Source: Paenarthrobacter aurescens
Lineage (GTDB): Bacteria > Actinomycetota > Actinomycetes > Actinomycetales > Micrococcaceae
NCBI RefSeq assembly: GCF_041549525.1
Contig: NZ_CP157456.1
Span: 992,001 to 1,056,000, forward strand
DNA length: 64,000 bases
Direction of reading: 5' to 3'
The translations under genes and the position numbers were made by a program. Every line of letters starts with the position of its first letter. The first letter of the stretch is position 1. Below, piece by piece: positions 26,937 through 35,379 of this stretch. The notes beneath the pieces were generated by a model. The model ran no database searches and had not been told where the DNA came from. It saw only the letters and a program-made list of their open reading frames with translations.

Positions 26937-28243
<1,307 letters not shown>

Positions 28244-28363
28244 AAATAAGCTAGGCTGGGGGTTGGCGTTCGCCAGGACGGCGGTGCACATCCGCCACCC
28301 TGGCCAAGGACGCGGTACGGTGGAAATTACGCAAGGAACTGCGTTCGAGGAGAGCTGAGCTGG

Positions 28364-29059
28364 ATGACGGATCTGATCGATACCACTGAGATGTATCTTC
28401 GGACCATTTTGGAGCTTGAAGAAGAAAACATTGTGGCTCTCCGGGCCCGCATCGCCGAGCGGCTGCGGCACTCCGGACCCACTGTTTCCCAAACCATCGG
28501 ACGCATGGAGCGCGATGGCCTGGTGATTGTGTCCAACGATCGCCACTTGGAACTGACGGAAACGGGCCGGAAGCGCGCCACCGAAGTCATGCGCAAGCAC
28601 CGCCTTGCAGAGCGCTTGCTGGCCGACGTGATCGGGCTGGATTGGGCCTACGTGCACGATGAAGCCTGCCGCTGGGAACATGTGATGAGTGAGCGCGTGG
28701 AGCGCCGCCTCTATGAACTTTTGGAACATCCCACGGAGTCTCCGTACGGCAACCCCATCCCCGGGCTTGAGGCGCTGGGTGGCCTTGCCAGCCAGCCTTT
28801 CCCGCGGCTGGATGTGAACCTGCTGCAGGCCATGGACGGATATGCCACTGATTCCCGCGTGGTGGTCAGCCGACTCGCCGAACCCATCCAGGTGGAGCCG
28901 GAGCTCCTCACCCAGCTGGACGAAGGCGGGATCCGCCCTGGAGCCAGTGTTTCCCTGGAACGCGTTGGCGAGTACATCTCCGTCCGGGTTCCCGGCATTG
29001 AAGGCGCTTTGGAGCTTCCTCCGGAAGTTGCCGCGCACGTGTTTGTCTCTCTCAACTGA
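28364..29059 (+). CDS. ideR: Iron-dependent repressor, IdeR/DtxR family
   Basis: 231-residue metal-dependent repressor very like IdeR and DtxR throughout. N-terminal winged helix (MYLRTILELEEENIVALRARIAERL; SGPTVSQTIGRMERDGL), dimerisation and metal-binding domain with the Cys, Glu and His ligands in DEACRWEHVMSE and His in MRKHRLAERLL, and a C-terminal SH3-like domain. With Fe(II) it should repress iron-acquisition genes; a matching operator sits at the SIP gene (6698). GAGGAGAG precedes the ATG. Confidence 0.93.
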   Translation: MTDLIDTTEMYLRTILELEEENIVALRARIAERLRHSGPTVSQTIGRMERDGLVIVSNDRHLELTETGRKRATEVMRKHRLAERLLADVIGLDWAYVHDEACRWEHVMSERVERRLYELLEHPTESPYGNPIPGLEALGGLASQPFPRLDVNLLQAMDGYATDSRVVVSRLAEPIQVEPELLTQLDEGGIRPGASVSLERVGEYISVRVPGIEGALELPPEVAAHVFVSLN

Positions 29060-29206
29060 CCAGAGCTGTACGCTGCCGTGTCAAACCTCACTTTTGGCTG
29101 TTTCCAGCGCGTGTGACCTGCGGTTTTCTGCAAATGATGATAAGGGCCTTCTGCGCTGAGCGCGTTCCTGTTGATAACGAATTTATTACCGAAGGCCTTA
29201 ATCCCC

Positions 29207-29212
29207 TATAGT
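29207..29212 (+). promoter_or_regulatory. Candidate -10 hexamer for the first riboswitch transcript
   Basis: TATAGT lies in an unusually A+T-rich stretch (29170-29220) about 40 bases before the c-di-AMP riboswitch. No convincing -35 hexamer is seen. Confidence 0.4.
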
Positions 29213-29250
29213 TATCTACTAGCGCTGATACCAAAGCGTTACCTGATCCG

Positions 29251-29468
29251 GAGCCGAGCTCTGCCAGCGGATCAGGTGTGTCATCCACCACTGGCAGAGG
29301 CGGGGGAACCACAAGCGGCTGTCTAAAGAAGCAGCCTTGGGGTGAAGTCCGCAGCAGAAGTGCCCACGTATTCAAGTCCCTCTTGGGATACCTGTGTGCC
29401 GTGAGCGCTTCGTGCGGACCGGGTCTTTGTACTCTCTGACCCGAATCCGACAGCTAACTTCGCAGGCT
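29251..29468 (+). promoter_or_regulatory. Cyclic di-AMP riboswitch (ydaO-yuaA class), first copy
   Basis: Conserved blocks of the class appear in order: GCTCTGCC, then GGCGGGGGAACCA (29300-29312), CTTGGGGTGAAG (29336-29347), and near the end CCGAATCCGACAGCTAAC with CGCAGGC. The last block ends about 20 bases before the TTG start of the M23 peptidase. In this class ligand binding usually turns expression off; in actinobacteria it controls cell-wall hydrolases, as here. Confidence 0.88.
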
Positions 29469-29487
29469 TTTGAGAGAGGAACAGAGT

Positions 29488-30324
29488 TTGACATCGCAGA
29501 ACGTCAGGGGCCGTCGCCGCGCGTCGGGCCCCGCTGCTGAGCTGCGGCCAGCCACCGTCGTAACGGAGATCCGGCCACGCGACACCGAGCGTCAGGTGCG
29601 CCGCCGTAAGAGCCCGTTGCGCCAGGTTGCCGACTTCGCCGCTGCCAGCGGCGTAGGGCAGAAGGCCGGTGTTGCGCTTGCCGCCACCGGACTTGCCCTC
29701 ACTGTCGGTCTGCCCGCCACCAGCCCCGTCATGGCCACTTCGGAATCGGGCCAAACCGAATCCGCCCTTGCTGTTGCCGCTCCTGCCGGTAGCCAGCCCG
29801 AGGTCTCCGCTGCAGCGTCGGCCAAGATCGACTTCAGCCGGGCCGCCGTCGCCACTGCCGCTGACCCCGATGGAAAGCTGAAGCAACTGCTCAGCGCCCA
29901 ATCGGCCGAGAGCATCCAGCGCGCGTCATCCGTAGGCACCATGGCCAGCCCCCTTGATACGCTCGCCACGGCTTCCCCGTTCGGCTACCGCATCAGCCCC
30001 TTGACCGGCGGCGCCGGTGACTTCCACCGCGGCCAGGACTTCGTAGCCCAGTGTGGCACCGCGGTTCACGCAGCAGCCACCGGCAAGGTCACTTTCGCCG
30101 GATGGCACGAGTACGGCGGAGGCAACCGCGTGGTCATCGATCACGGAAACGGCCTGGAAACCACGTACAACCACCTCTCGTCCTTCACTGTCCAGGTAGG
30201 GCAGACCGTTAACCGTGGCGACACCGTCGCGCTGAGCGGCACCACGGGCGCTTCCACCGGCTGCCACCTCCACTTTGAGGTTCAGGTCAACGGCGAAGTT
30301 GTAGACCCCATGGGCTGGCTCTAA
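29488..30324 (+). CDS. Secreted M23-family peptidoglycan endopeptidase
   Basis: 278 residues. A basic N-terminus (RRKSPLRQ) precedes a hydrophobic export segment (about 58-80), then an Ala/Ser-rich spacer, then a LytM/M23 zinc peptidase domain with FHRGQDF (His180, Asp184) and HLHFEV (His260, His262). It should cut peptidoglycan cross-bridges outside the cell. TTG start chosen because GAGAGGA lies seven bases upstream; an earlier TTG at 29470 is within the riboswitch. Under the control of the first c-di-AMP riboswitch. Confidence 0.9.
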   Translation: MTSQNVRGRRRASGPAAELRPATVVTEIRPRDTERQVRRRKSPLRQVADFAAASGVGQKAGVALAATGLALTVGLPATSPVMATSESGQTESALAVAAPAGSQPEVSAAASAKIDFSRAAVATAADPDGKLKQLLSAQSAESIQRASSVGTMASPLDTLATASPFGYRISPLTGGAGDFHRGQDFVAQCGTAVHAAATGKVTFAGWHEYGGGNRVVIDHGNGLETTYNHLSSFTVQVGQTVNRGDTVALSGTTGASTGCHLHFEVQVNGEVVDPMGWL

Positions 30325-30396
30325 ACGAAGTTGATGGTCGTCTCTCGCATGTGCAGGACGCCCCGTGACCTGAATGTGACATTCGCGGTGAACTGT

Positions 30397-30402
30397 TATA
30401 AC
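30397..30402 (+). promoter_or_regulatory. Candidate -10 hexamer for the second riboswitch transcript
   Basis: TATAAC lies 53 bases before the second riboswitch, with TGTGAC 16 bases upstream as a weak -35. It suggests the second hydrolase gene has its own promoter. Confidence 0.4.
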
Positions 30403-30454
30403 GTACAGAGCGCATCGGCTTTTTAGGGGGCCGATGCACTTGAGTGGATTGCCT

Positions 30455-30617
30455 AGCTCTGCCACCGCTCAAGGTCCGTTCGCAAAAATCGTCTGGCAGG
30501 GGCGGGGGAACCACTTCCGGTCTTCGCAAGAAGGCCTTGGGGTTAAGTCGCAAAACTTTCTTTGAAAGCCGCGCGGCCGGATGACTCCCATCCGAATCCG
30601 ACAGCTCACCTCGCAGG
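30455..30617 (+). promoter_or_regulatory. Cyclic di-AMP riboswitch (ydaO-yuaA class), second copy
   Basis: Same conserved blocks as the first copy: AGCTCTGCC, GGCGGGGGAACCAC, CCTTGGGGTTAAGT and CCGAATCCGACAGCTCACC with CGCAGGC. It is about 55 bases shorter because the middle arm is reduced. It ends about 20 bases before the GTG of the NlpC/P60 gene. With the first copy it explains most of the 313-base gap between the two hydrolase genes. Confidence 0.88.
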
Positions 30618-30637
30618 CATTGGGAGAGGCTACCTAC

Positions 30638-31381
30638 GTGTCATCACGCACTACCCCTGCGCGCCATCGCGCCCAAACGGTTCGTACGAACCCGTTGAAC
30701 ACGCTTTCAAAAGCTGTTTCCTCCAACGCCGGAACCATGGGCCGTCAGGCCGTTGTTCTGGCCGCAGCTTCAGGCCTCGTCCTCACCGCCGGATTGCCCG
30801 CACAGGCAGTGGACGCCGAGCTTTCCAAGACCGAAGCCTCCAGCACCCAACAGCTGGTAGCTACTGCAGTGGTCACTGCAGAGCCAACAGCCACCGTCTC
30901 TTTCGAGAGCCCCACTGTTGCCACCCAGGAAGCCCCCAAGGTAGTACAGCGCGCAGTTCAGGTAACCGAACGCGCCGCGTCCACCACTGAGGAAGCTCCT
31001 GAAGCCGTTACGGCGAAGTCTTCCGAGGCCAAGGACCCGGCTGCCAGCGCAGCTGCTTCCGGCCTGGCGGCTATTGCCTACACCGGAATCGGCTCTCCCT
31101 ACGTTTGGGGCGGAACAACGCCTAACGGTTGGGATTGCTCCGGCTTCACCCAGTGGGTTTACGCACAGGCAGGCATCAGCATTCCCCGCGTGAACGCCTG
31201 GACGGCCATGACGCCCACCAGCACTCCTTCTCCCGGCGACCTCGTCATGCAGAACGGCGGAGCCCACGTGGGCATCTACGTCGGCAACGGCATGATGATC
31301 AGCGCTTTGAACCCCGGTCAGGGAACGCTGCTGCACTCCGTAGCTTCCACCGGCACCTCCTCGTTCTACACCCTCCGCTAG
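30638..31381 (+). CDS. Secreted NlpC/P60 peptidoglycan hydrolase
   Basis: 247 residues. Export signal at about 25-57 (basic start, then RQAVVLAAASGLVLTAGLPAQA), a Thr/Glu/Ala-rich spacer, and a C-terminal NlpC/P60 cysteine peptidase domain: catalytic Cys167 in GWDCSGF and His210 in GAHVGIYVG. It should cut D-Glu-diamino acid bonds in peptide stems. GTG start with GGGAGAGG upstream. Controlled by the second c-di-AMP riboswitch. Residues 25-50 are nearly the same as in the next gene. Confidence 0.92.
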   Translation: MSSRTTPARHRAQTVRTNPLNTLSKAVSSNAGTMGRQAVVLAAASGLVLTAGLPAQAVDAELSKTEASSTQQLVATAVVTAEPTATVSFESPTVATQEAPKVVQRAVQVTERAASTTEEAPEAVTAKSSEAKDPAASAAASGLAAIAYTGIGSPYVWGGTTPNGWDCSGFTQWVYAQAGISIPRVNAWTAMTPTSTPSPGDLVMQNGGAHVGIYVGNGMMISALNPGQGTLLHSVASTGTSSFYTLR

Positions 31382-31480
31382 AAATAACCCGGTTCGGGGT
31401 GGGGCGGCATGCCCACAATGCCGGCCAACCCACTACCCGCGTGCACCCCAACTGCACTCGGATACGAAAAGAGAAAAATC

Positions 31481-32272
31481 ATGACCAGTGCAAACAAGCT
31501 TGCACGGCACCGCGCTGAGGCCCCTAAGACCAGCTCGCTCGCCGTCATTGCCAAGGCTGTCAGCTCCAACGCCGGTGGCGTTGGCCGCCAGGCAGCAGTG
31601 ATCGCCGCAGCTTCGGGCCTGGTCCTGACCAGCGGCATCGCGGCAAACGCTGCGGACACCAATGTTGATCGTGAATCGACGTCCACGTCTGCCCTGGACG
31701 TTCAGTCTGTAGCCCAGGCCACCATTGCCGCAGACTCCACTGTGGCTATCTCTTACGAGCGCCCCGTGGTCACCACCGTTGAAGCCCCGCCTCCCGTTGT
31801 AGTGGAAGAAGCCCCTGCAAAGGTTGAAGCCAAGGAAGCAACCACGGTTGCCGCCAAGGCTGCCCCGGCAGCAAACGCCACGGTCGCCGTCAGCAACGCA
31901 ACTCCCGCTCCGGCTCCAGCAGCTCCTGCAGCTTCCAGTGGGCTCGGAGCATCCATCGCTGCAGCTGCCTACGCCCAGCTTGGCGTCACCCAGGACTGCA
32001 CCATGCTGGTTACCAACTCCCTGGCAGCAGTGGGCATCAACTTCCACGACTGGCCTGCAGGCTACCTGTCCCTGGGCCGCACCGTCAGTGCAGCAGAAGC
32101 CCAGCCCGGTGACCTCGCCTACTACGCAAACGGTGGTTTGGCCGGACAGGCCCACATCGCTGTTTACGTTGGCAACGGCCAGGCTGTCCACGGTGGATGG
32201 AACGGTTCCACCACGGCACTGTTCAGCGTCAACGTAGGCTCCGGCCCGGTTTTCATCCGCGTCAACGGCTGA
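31481..32272 (+). CDS. Secreted NlpC/P60-like protein with a diverged active-site motif
   Basis: 263 residues, paralogous to the previous gene in its signal region (AKAVSSNAGGVGRQAAV). After a Val/Glu/Ala-rich spacer comes an NlpC/P60-like domain: Cys173 in TQDCTMLV, where the family usually has DCSG, and His225 in QAHIAVYVG. Cys and His are kept, so activity is possible, perhaps with altered specificity. No riboswitch precedes it; at 99 bases after the previous stop it is likely expressed by read-through. ATG start with an AAAAGAGAAA site. Confidence 0.85.
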   Translation: MTSANKLARHRAEAPKTSSLAVIAKAVSSNAGGVGRQAAVIAAASGLVLTSGIAANAADTNVDRESTSTSALDVQSVAQATIAADSTVAISYERPVVTTVEAPPPVVVEEAPAKVEAKEATTVAAKAAPAANATVAVSNATPAPAPAAPAASSGLGASIAAAAYAQLGVTQDCTMLVTNSLAAVGINFHDWPAGYLSLGRTVSAAEAQPGDLAYYANGGLAGQAHIAVYVGNGQAVHGGWNGSTTALFSVNVGSGPVFIRVNG

Positions 32273-32284
32273 TCCATCTTCTTC

Positions 32285-32325
32285 AGAACACCCCGCAGGC
32301 TCCGGCCAGCGGGGTGTTCTGCTTT
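32285..32325 (+). terminator. Terminator after the cell-wall hydrolase genes
   Basis: A 12-bp perfect stem, AGAACACCCCGC with GCGGGGTGTTCT, followed by GCTTTAA. Confidence 0.88.
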
Positions 32326-32488
32326 AACCGCGCATGAATTCTTGCCGACACTGTGAGCGAAACGACAGAAAAATTCGTTGATACGGCATATAAGTGCTTA
32401 CCCTTATGTTGTCGATCCACAGCCCGTACATGCAGAGGGCAGCCGGCCCTCGTGCCCCTGACGGGTGCGGCCGTGAAGAGGTACGTGC

Positions 32489-32989
32489 ATGCGCACACTC
32501 GTTCTGAATGCTGGATATGAACCGCTGGCGGTAATAACATTCCGCCGGGCGCTGGTCCTTGTGCTGACCGGGAAAGCTAGCGTAGTGGCTGAAGGCGACG
32601 AGCCTGTCGTCGGGCCACAGGAAGTTCTCGGACGTCCATCCGTGATCCTTCTCAACCGCTACATCCGCCCCCGGTACAACAGGATTACTGCCGTGAGTCG
32701 TCGTGGAGTTCTTCGCCGCGACGGACACCGCTGTGCCTACTGCGGGAAAACAGCCCACACCATAGACCACGTCCACCCCAAGTCCAGGGGCGGCGCGGAT
32801 TCCTGGGAAAACCTGGTTGCGGCGTGCTTGAAATGCAACAACGCCAAGAGCGACCACACACTGGCTGAGATGGGCTGGAAGCTCCGTTTCAAACCCGGTG
32901 TGCCCCAGGGAACCATGTGGCAGATCAAAGAACTCGAGAAACCTGCGCCGGACTGGGACCCGTTCCTTTTGCCGGAATCCGCTGCCTGA
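32489..32989 (+). CDS. HNH endonuclease family protein
   Basis: 166 residues. MRTLVLNAGYEPLAVITFRRA is the usual N-terminus of a widespread actinobacterial HNH group. The nuclease core has zinc pairs Cys82-x2-Cys85 and Cys113-x2-Cys116, with the IDHVHPKSRGG motif and ENLVAACLKCNNAK. Likely a DNA-processing nuclease of unknown target. ATG start preceded by AAGAGGT. The 216-base upstream region has an A+T-rich promoter-like stretch near 32375-32410. Confidence 0.88.
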   Translation: MRTLVLNAGYEPLAVITFRRALVLVLTGKASVVAEGDEPVVGPQEVLGRPSVILLNRYIRPRYNRITAVSRRGVLRRDGHRCAYCGKTAHTIDHVHPKSRGGADSWENLVAACLKCNNAKSDHTLAEMGWKLRFKPGVPQGTMWQIKELEKPAPDWDPFLLPESAA

Positions 32990-33031
32990 TCGATTTCTGT
33001 TGTGCTTCGGCCGCCCGGGTAGTCTGGGCGG

Positions 33032-33973
33032 ATGGAGTTCAATGCCGTGATTTTGGCGGGTGGCAGGGCCACCCGCCTCGGTGGCGTGCCTAAGCCATCT
33101 TTGAAGTACGACGGCGACACCCTCCTTTCGCATGCCCTGCAGGCTGCCCGGGGTGCTTCGGCTGTTGTGGTGGTGGGACCTGATACGGGCCCGGAGGATG
33201 CTGAAGAGCTCATCAACAGTGGACAGGCAGATGGCGGCGGGCAAGTCCCGGGCAAAATCCTGCGGGCACGTGAGGAGCCGGTGTTCGCCGGACCTGCGGC
33301 AGCCATTGCAGCGGGCCTGGCTGAGCTGAAGAAGAGTGGACCCCGCGCTCCGTGGACGCTGGTTCTGGCCTGCGACATGCCCCATGCTTCCCGCGGTGTT
33401 GACCTGCTGTGGGCCGCACTTGAGTCCAGCCCAGGAGTGGAAGGAGCCATGGCTGTTTCATCCGATGGCCGGAAGCAGCCTCTTTTGGGGGCCTACAGCA
33501 CAGCTGCCCTGGACAGGGAGGTGGCCGTAGCTTCGGCAGGTGCGGGATTAACGAACTCTTCAGTGTTCCGGCTGCTTGCTAGGCTGAACCTGCTGGACGT
33601 TGAAGTCCCCGCAGGCTCCACTGATGATGTGGATACATGGGAGGACGCTGCGGCCTTGGGCATTGATTACGAGTTGGAGGCGGACGTGAAGAGCCAGGAA
33701 GAGACACTCGAGGAATGGTGCCGGACACTGCTTCAGGCTTTTGAGCTTGAGGGCGTGGAAGTGGACATCAACGAGGTCCTCGCGGTCGCAGGAGTAGCGG
33801 CGCACTCCGTGGTGCGCCCCGCCGCGCCCCTGACAACCTTTATTGCCGGGTACGCGGCAGGCATGGCCCGCGGGATCGGCCAGGCCAGTGACGATGCTTC
33901 CATGAACGCAGCACTGGAACTGGCCCGCAGGATTGCCAAGGAGTATTCGGAGACCGGGACCGGCCCGGAATGA
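33032..33973 (+). CDS. MobA-like nucleotidyltransferase fused to a DUF6457-like domain
   Basis: 313 residues. The N-terminal 210 form a molybdenum-cofactor guanylyltransferase-like fold with the nucleotide loop LAGGRATRLGGVPKP and a LACDMPHA metal motif. The C-terminal 90 residues (EETLEEWCRTLLQAFELEGVEV to MARRIAKEYSE region) are a helical domain resembling DUF6457. Probably makes the guanine dinucleotide form of the cofactor for the FdhF-type enzyme encoded downstream. Its stop overlaps the moeA start (ATGA), so the two are coupled. Confidence 0.85.
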   Translation: MEFNAVILAGGRATRLGGVPKPSLKYDGDTLLSHALQAARGASAVVVVGPDTGPEDAEELINSGQADGGGQVPGKILRAREEPVFAGPAAAIAAGLAELKKSGPRAPWTLVLACDMPHASRGVDLLWAALESSPGVEGAMAVSSDGRKQPLLGAYSTAALDREVAVASAGAGLTNSSVFRLLARLNLLDVEVPAGSTDDVDTWEDAAALGIDYELEADVKSQEETLEEWCRTLLQAFELEGVEVDINEVLAVAGVAAHSVVRPAAPLTTFIAGYAAGMARGIGQASDDASMNAALELARRIAKEYSETGTGPE

Positions 33974-35328
33974 CCGGGGCCCCCAACGAGGGCCATCACG
34001 CGGCACACACATGGCATGAGGCCCGGCAGCGCGCGTTTGATGTTGCTGCCCCCATCCCACCTGGCCCGGTGCCCCTTGGCCAAGCACTGGGGCGCACCTT
34101 GGCTTCGGATGCCTTGGCTGTACAGGACATGCCCCACTATGCCTCGTCCGCAATGGATGGGTGGGCCGTCAATGGCAGTGGCCCCTGGATCCTCAGTGAG
34201 CCGGGGCAGCGGCTGGCACCGCATCAGGCAAGTCCCATAGTTACTGGCGGGCTGATTCCGCCCGGGGCCAAGGCAGTACTTCGCAGTGAGAGCGGCGTGA
34301 TAACCACGGACGAGGACGGCCTGCCGGTTCTCGCGCTGGGCGGCAGCGCCAAGCCGGGGGAGCCCCGCAATGGTCAGCACATCCGCAAAGCCGCCGAAGA
34401 GGCCGCTGAGGGTGATGTTCTGATCAAGGCTGGAACGTTGCTGAATCCGGCCCACATTGCCCTGGCGGCGCTTGCGGGTTTGGACCACGTGGAAGTTCTT
34501 GGAAAACCGTTGGTCCGTTTCCTGTTGTCCGGTTCCGAGGTGGTCTCCCAAGGCGTCCCCAGGCCCGGTCAGGTCAGGGATACCTTCGGCCCTCAATTGG
34601 GTGCGGTGGTGGAGCTTTTGGGAGGGATCCCGGGGGAGCAGCTCAGGGTAGGGGACAGTTACGAAGAGTGGATCGAGGCCCTCCGCGATACCGAGCCGAC
34701 GCTGGACGAGCTGAGCCCCGGCGAAGGGTTGGTTGAAGCGGAACCGCCTGCCGACGTCGTTATTACCACCGGTGGGACAGGGCGCTCCGGAACGGACCAC
34801 CTGCGTAAAGCGGTAGCTGAACTCGGTGGCAGTTTGCTCATTGACGGCATTGCCATGCGGCCCGGACATCCGGCGGTTTTGGCGGAATTGCCCGACGGCC
34901 GGTTCGTGTTGGGCCTGCCCGGAAATCCGCTGGCTGCCATGATGGCGTTGTTTACCGTGGGCGCACCCCTGCTGGCCGCTTTGGGCCATGGCCGCTTGGA
35001 AGAGGTGGGTGAAGTTCCTTGTGGCACCCAGATCGACGCTGAACCGGGACGAACCCGTTTGATGCCGTTCAGGCTGGTGTATGGCTTGGCGTCGCCGGCA
35101 AACCATGCGGGTCCTGGAATGATGCGCGGCCTTGCCGGCGCGGACGGAGTGATGGTGGTGCCGCCGCACGGAGTCCAGTTGGGCGAGCTGGTGCCCGCGT
35201 TCGCCCTGCCTTGGGGCCAGGCGCTGCCTGTGCCCAAAGCTCCGGAGGAGAAGAGCCGAAAACCAGCCCCGCGGCAACAAAGGAAGGCTCCTTCCGGCCC
35301 GGTGGACTGGAGTGCGCTGGACAACTGA
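33970..35328 (+). CDS. moeA: Molybdopterin molybdotransferase
   Basis: 452 residues; inserts molybdate into adenylylated molybdopterin. MPHYASSAMDGWAV, IVTGGLIPPGA, the central TTGGTGRSGTDHLRKAV and the GLPGNPLAAMM motif are the standard MoeA series. The C-terminal tail after about 420 is Pro/Lys-rich and extra. The start overlaps the MobA-like stop by four bases. Part of a molybdoenzyme cluster. Confidence 0.93.
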   Translation: MTGAPNEGHHAAHTWHEARQRAFDVAAPIPPGPVPLGQALGRTLASDALAVQDMPHYASSAMDGWAVNGSGPWILSEPGQRLAPHQASPIVTGGLIPPGAKAVLRSESGVITTDEDGLPVLALGGSAKPGEPRNGQHIRKAAEEAAEGDVLIKAGTLLNPAHIALAALAGLDHVEVLGKPLVRFLLSGSEVVSQGVPRPGQVRDTFGPQLGAVVELLGGIPGEQLRVGDSYEEWIEALRDTEPTLDELSPGEGLVEAEPPADVVITTGGTGRSGTDHLRKAVAELGGSLLIDGIAMRPGHPAVLAELPDGRFVLGLPGNPLAAMMALFTVGAPLLAALGHGRLEEVGEVPCGTQIDAEPGRTRLMPFRLVYGLASPANHAGPGMMRGLAGADGVMVVPPHGVQLGELVPAFALPWGQALPVPKAPEEKSRKPAPRQQRKAPSGPVDWSALDN

Positions 35329-35379
35329 GGCACGTCATGAAGGGCTTTGGGTCCGGTCACAAAGTGCAATGATGGACGT

